DNA of 31,226 bases from a virus. The stretch is from positions 1 through 31,226 of IMG/VR virus record IMGVR_UViG_3300022916_000060. One strand, 5' to 3'. Below are positions 28,968-31,226 of the stretch, in pieces; position 1 is the stretch's first letter, and each line of letters starts with the position of its first letter. The translations under genes were made by a program, and so were the position numbers. The notes beneath the pieces were generated by a model that had not been told where the DNA came from, ran no database searches, and saw nothing but the letters and a program-made list of their open reading frames with translations.

Positions 28968-29911
28968 TGAAAAATTACACAGCAACGATTATCGGAGCCG
29001 GTTCCATTGGAGCGTTGAAGCCAGAGTCAAAGGACAAAAAGGATAAACGGACTGTCCCTCTAACCCACGGACACGCATGTTGGGCGCACAAGAGAATCGA
29101 TCTGGTGAGCATTTTTGATGAGGATCATAGGAAAGCAAAGGAAGCCGGAGAGAAATGGGATTGTGGCTGGTCGTCAATTGTGACTTCAGAGGCAGATATT
29201 ATGATCGTGGCAGTGCCGACGAAATTCCATCTGGAGGTTGTGAAGCATTGTGCTGATATGAAACCGAAGTTGATTATCTGTGAGAAGCCGTTTGGCATGG
29301 ATCTTAATGAAGCGATGTGGATGCACGGTTATTGTGAGGCTGCTGGAGTCCCGCTAATGGTCGATTACTCCAGAAGATTTGAAGCATTCCATCAGGGAGT
29401 TTATGAGAAACTGAGTAAGCCTGGAGTTGAGATTTACAACGCGAGAGTGATTTACGGTCGAGGATTGAAGCATGATGGATCTCACGCTATTGATCTCTGC
29501 AATTGGTGGTTTGGTGCATTGGAGGGAGCAGCGCCAAAACATACGCCGATTTATGATAGAGATGGCGATGACCCGACCCTGACAACTGATTTTGTGTATG
29601 GGAGATGCCCTTATGTGGTTTTCACCGGAGTCGATGGCCGGAAAGCCTACACGTTCGAGATAGATGTAATCAGCTCAGTCGGAAGGTTCCAGTTTTACCA
29701 GTACGGAACTAGATTGGCGACTTATCCGATAGAGAACGAAAGTATTTACGGCAGCTATCCGCAATTGGGAATGCCGAAAACTCAGGCAACGAACATGGGA
29801 TGGAATCTGCATTTTATGTTGGAAAACGCAGTCAAATACCTGGACGGCTCAGAGGATCTGAAATGTGATGCGGAAGATGCGATTGCTGTCCATAAAGTTT
29901 TGGAGGGATGA
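28964..29911 (+). CDS. Gfo/Idh/MocA-family oxidoreductase
   Basis: A 315-residue protein. The N-terminal Rossmann fold has IIGAGSIGALKP (GxGxxG, residues 11-16), a second-strand IFDEDH, then ADIMIVAVPT and LIICEKPFGMDLNEA, the conserved EKP site. KHDGSHAIDLCNWWFG fits the catalytic His-Asp region. Members use NAD(P) to oxidise or reduce sugars. The ATGATG start at 28964-28969 leaves two possible Met. Paired with the SpsF-like gene, it suggests a small sugar pathway for surface glycan change; this is inference. Confidence 0.82.
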   Translation: MMKNYTATIIGAGSIGALKPESKDKKDKRTVPLTHGHACWAHKRIDLVSIFDEDHRKAKEAGEKWDCGWSSIVTSEADIMIVAVPTKFHLEVVKHCADMKPKLIICEKPFGMDLNEAMWMHGYCEAAGVPLMVDYSRRFEAFHQGVYEKLSKPGVEIYNARVIYGRGLKHDGSHAIDLCNWWFGALEGAAPKHTPIYDRDGDDPTLTTDFVYGRCPYVVFTGVDGRKAYTFEIDVISSVGRFQFYQYGTRLATYPIENESIYGSYPQLGMPKTQATNMGWNLHFMLENAVKYLDGSEDLKCDAEDAIAVHKVLEG

Positions 29912-30024
29912 TGATGAAAGTAGTTGAAGGAGTCTTGACGAAAAGATGGCACAAGGTGCTTTATGTAATCCTGTGGATTTTGATAATCGCAGGTTCGTTT
30001 ACACTTGCAATTTGGAAATCGTGA
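29908..30024 (+). CDS. Tiny single-pass membrane protein (36-38 aa)
   Basis: A reading frame starting with three consecutive ATGs (29908, 29911, 29914) after GGAGGG, overlapping the previous stop. It has one hydrophobic helix (VLYVILWILIIAGSFTLAI). It ends where the next ATG begins (TGATG). The role is unknown; it precedes two further membrane proteins. Confidence 0.45.
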   Translation: MMMKVVEGVLTKRWHKVLYVILWILIIAGSFTLAIWKS

Positions 30025-30329
30025 TGATTGCACTATCGATGGTGGTGAATGTTATATTTGTTGTTATGGGTGCTGGCGTTTTCTTTTGGATTGTCGAACT
30101 GGCAAAAAGCGAGAAAGAAAAGAAGATCCAGCAGAGGAAGCTAATCGAGGATCCGGATAGCATTGTGAATCGGTTAATCGATGGCTTGATTGAACTGGAC
30201 CGCCAGAAAGGGGCGGATTCCAGCCTTTCGGAGATTGAGGGAACGCTGATTGATCTCCATAGAAGCGGGAGTTTCTTCCCAAGGTTCTTTCACTGCCAGG
30301 GACTGAAGTTGAGGATTTTGTTAAATTAA
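30024..30329 (+). CDS. Small N-terminally anchored membrane protein
   Basis: A 101-residue protein from ATG 30024, overlapping the previous stop. A hydrophobic N-terminal helix (VVNVIFVVMGAGVFFWIV, about 7-24) is followed by charged helical sequence (LAKSEKEKKIQQRKLIEDPD). The N-in or N-out topology cannot be told. It lies 18 bases before the SPFH-like gene and may work with it. Confidence 0.5.
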   Translation: MIALSMVVNVIFVVMGAGVFFWIVELAKSEKEKKIQQRKLIEDPDSIVNRLIDGLIELDRQKGADSSLSEIEGTLIDLHRSGSFFPRFFHCQGLKLRILLN

Positions 30330-30347
30330 AATTGAAGGAGTTTAAAG

Positions 30348-30698
30348 ATGACTGAAACAATTGAAGGTATGATTCCTAAGCCATTCCGAAAGATGGTAAA
30401 AATCGGAGTGCCAGCGGTAATTTTGTTTATTGTGCTTTTGGTACTTGGAATCAAGACCGTCGATTTCAACGATGCCGATGAGAGGATTGTGCTGCAGAGT
30501 GTTGGTGGAACGATGTCGGTAATTGATACGCCGGGACCGTACATGAGACTGTTTGGAACGCCCACGATTTACAAAAGGGTGATTGCTGTTAACTTTACAG
30601 GGACACCGAGCGCGAAGGCATCCTCAAAATTGGAGCCGAACCCCAGATTGATTTCTGGACACTACGACAGGCGGAGCGAAGGGTGTTGCCAGATTTAG
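30348..30698 (+). CDS. SPFH/prohibitin-like membrane protein, 5' part (frameshifted)
   Basis: A 116-residue reading from ATG 30348 (SD AAGGAG). It has an N-terminal membrane helix (VPAVILFIVLLVLGI, about 24-38) followed by DADERIVLQSVGGTMSVIDT and GPYMRLFG, the start of an SPFH/band-7 domain. After about residue 84 the frame becomes unlikely. In the -1 frame (30602-30650) the reading is DTEREGILKIGAEPQID, then the next -1 frame gives LDTTTGGAKGVARFRM. One extra G at 30600-30602 and one extra T at 30652-30654 join them into one protein. The stop here is likely artificial. Confidence 0.7.
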   Translation: MTETIEGMIPKPFRKMVKIGVPAVILFIVLLVLGIKTVDFNDADERIVLQSVGGTMSVIDTPGPYMRLFGTPTIYKRVIAVNFTGTPSAKASSKLEPNPRLISGHYDRRSEGCCQI

Positions 30699-30699
30699 A

Positions 30700-31226
30700 A
30701 TGCCGGCAGGAAAACCGCTTCTGAAGATCCACCGGGAATTTGGAGATCAGGATACTCTGGTTTCAAATGTGATGGTGAGAGCGACCGAAGAGACTGCCAA
30801 AGCGTCAGCCAGATTGATGTCGGTTGAAGAGCATTATTCTGGTGGAAATGGCCAGTTGAGTATGGATTTCCGTGACCAGATGATTAATGGTATTTTTGTT
30901 GTTGACCAGCAGATTGATAAAGCCGGATCAAGAGCAAAGACCAAAGATGAGTTGTCTGACCGCCAGAGAGTGACCATAAGAAAGCGGAAAGCTGATGACG
31001 GCAAGGATATGCGAACGAAATCTCCTCTGACTGATTATGGGATCACGGTTGTTGATGCTTCCATTATCGATGTGGTTTATGAAGAAAAGGTTTTGGAACG
31101 TCTTGAAAGCCAGAAAAAATCGGCTGCAGATGAAGCACTTGCACGGCAGAACCTGAAGAAAGCCCAACAGGAAGCCGAAACTGCCAAAGCGTTAGGTCTG
31201 AAAACTTTGGAAGATCAGAGAGCTGA
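30700..31226 (+). CDS. SPFH/prohibitin-like protein, main part, cut by the window end
   Basis: Open from ATG 30700 to the window end (no stop), the downstream part of the SPFH gene. Bases just upstream in this frame give LDTTTGGAKGVARF, so the ATG is not the true start. It contains LLKIHREFGDQDTLVSNVMV, VRATEETAKASARLMSVEEH, IVDQQ-like VVDQQIDKAGS and a long charged coiled coil (KVLERLESQKKSAADEALAR), typical of prohibitin/flotillin-type proteins that form membrane rings. In phages such proteins are unusual and their role is unknown. 3' end lies outside. Confidence 0.65.
   Translation, partial: MPAGKPLLKIHREFGDQDTLVSNVMVRATEETAKASARLMSVEEHYSGGNGQLSMDFRDQMINGIFVVDQQIDKAGSRAKTKDELSDRQRVTIRKRKADDGKDMRTKSPLTDYGITVVDASIIDVVYEEKVLERLESQKKSAADEALARQNLKKAQQEAETAKALGLKTLEDQRA

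Noticed and set aside
1-31226. CRISPR array, insertion sequence or diversity-generating retroelement.
   Set aside because: I saw no regularly spaced repeats, transposase or reverse transcriptase motif in the window.

Overview
The window is a phage genome segment (a free phage, a prophage or a metagenomic contig) carrying a contractile-tailed, Mu/P2-type virion module. Every gene I can support lies on the + strand, genes are short and tightly packed, and many junctions are 4-bp ATGA or GTGA overlaps with purine-rich Shine-Dalgarno sites. SSB, ERF, RadC-type, DUF2303, DUF1367 and DUF1064 proteins, together with GG-N10-GC (sigma54-type) promoters, point to a bacterial, probably Gram-negative, host. 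The exact host cannot be read from the sequence. No integrase, DNA polymerase, portal or capsid gene is visible.

Layout. Bases 1-3557 are the end of the late module: baseplate J (partial), DUF2313 tail protein, two fibre or appendage proteins, one with a C1q-like tip, an assembly-type protein and two small membrane proteins. A Gly-type tRNA (3561) precedes a modification and packaging block (3647-7791): a methyltransferase-like protein fused to a Mom-like domain, a frameshifted ParB-like protein, and both terminase subunits. A strong hairpin terminator ends this block. Three nearly identical promoters with a sigma54 (-24/-12) signature, at 7921, 10839 and 22574, each open a run of small genes. 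Bases 12488-16073 form a recombination module (RecE-like nuclease, ERF annealing protein, coiled-coil protein, SSB, Zn-ribbon/winged-helix protein). Bases 16186-20557 hold an XRE regulator with its operator-like inverted repeat, replication proteins (Lin1244/Lin1753 type and a loader-like protein) and DUF1064, DUF1367 and DUF2303 proteins.

Bases 20558-31226 are accessory: two MazG-like pyrophosphohydrolases, two HNH endonucleases, DnaJ-type cysteine-rich proteins, a short radical SAM protein, a SpsF-like nucleotidyltransferase with a Gfo/Idh/MocA oxidoreductase (a possible sugar pathway), and small membrane proteins leading into an SPFH/prohibitin-like protein cut by the window edge. This region also holds three intergenic elements of about 131-134 nt, each with a perfect or near-perfect tRNA acceptor helix and T-arm but an enlarged interior that is not a normal cloverleaf. 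They look like a family of tRNA-like RNAs and are the most unusual feature here.

Four apparent gene breaks (ParB near 5397, a zinc ribbon near 15240, SPFH near 30600 and 30652) are each repaired by adding one base to a homopolymer. This suggests sequencing under-calls rather than real decay, although biology cannot be excluded from this sequence alone.
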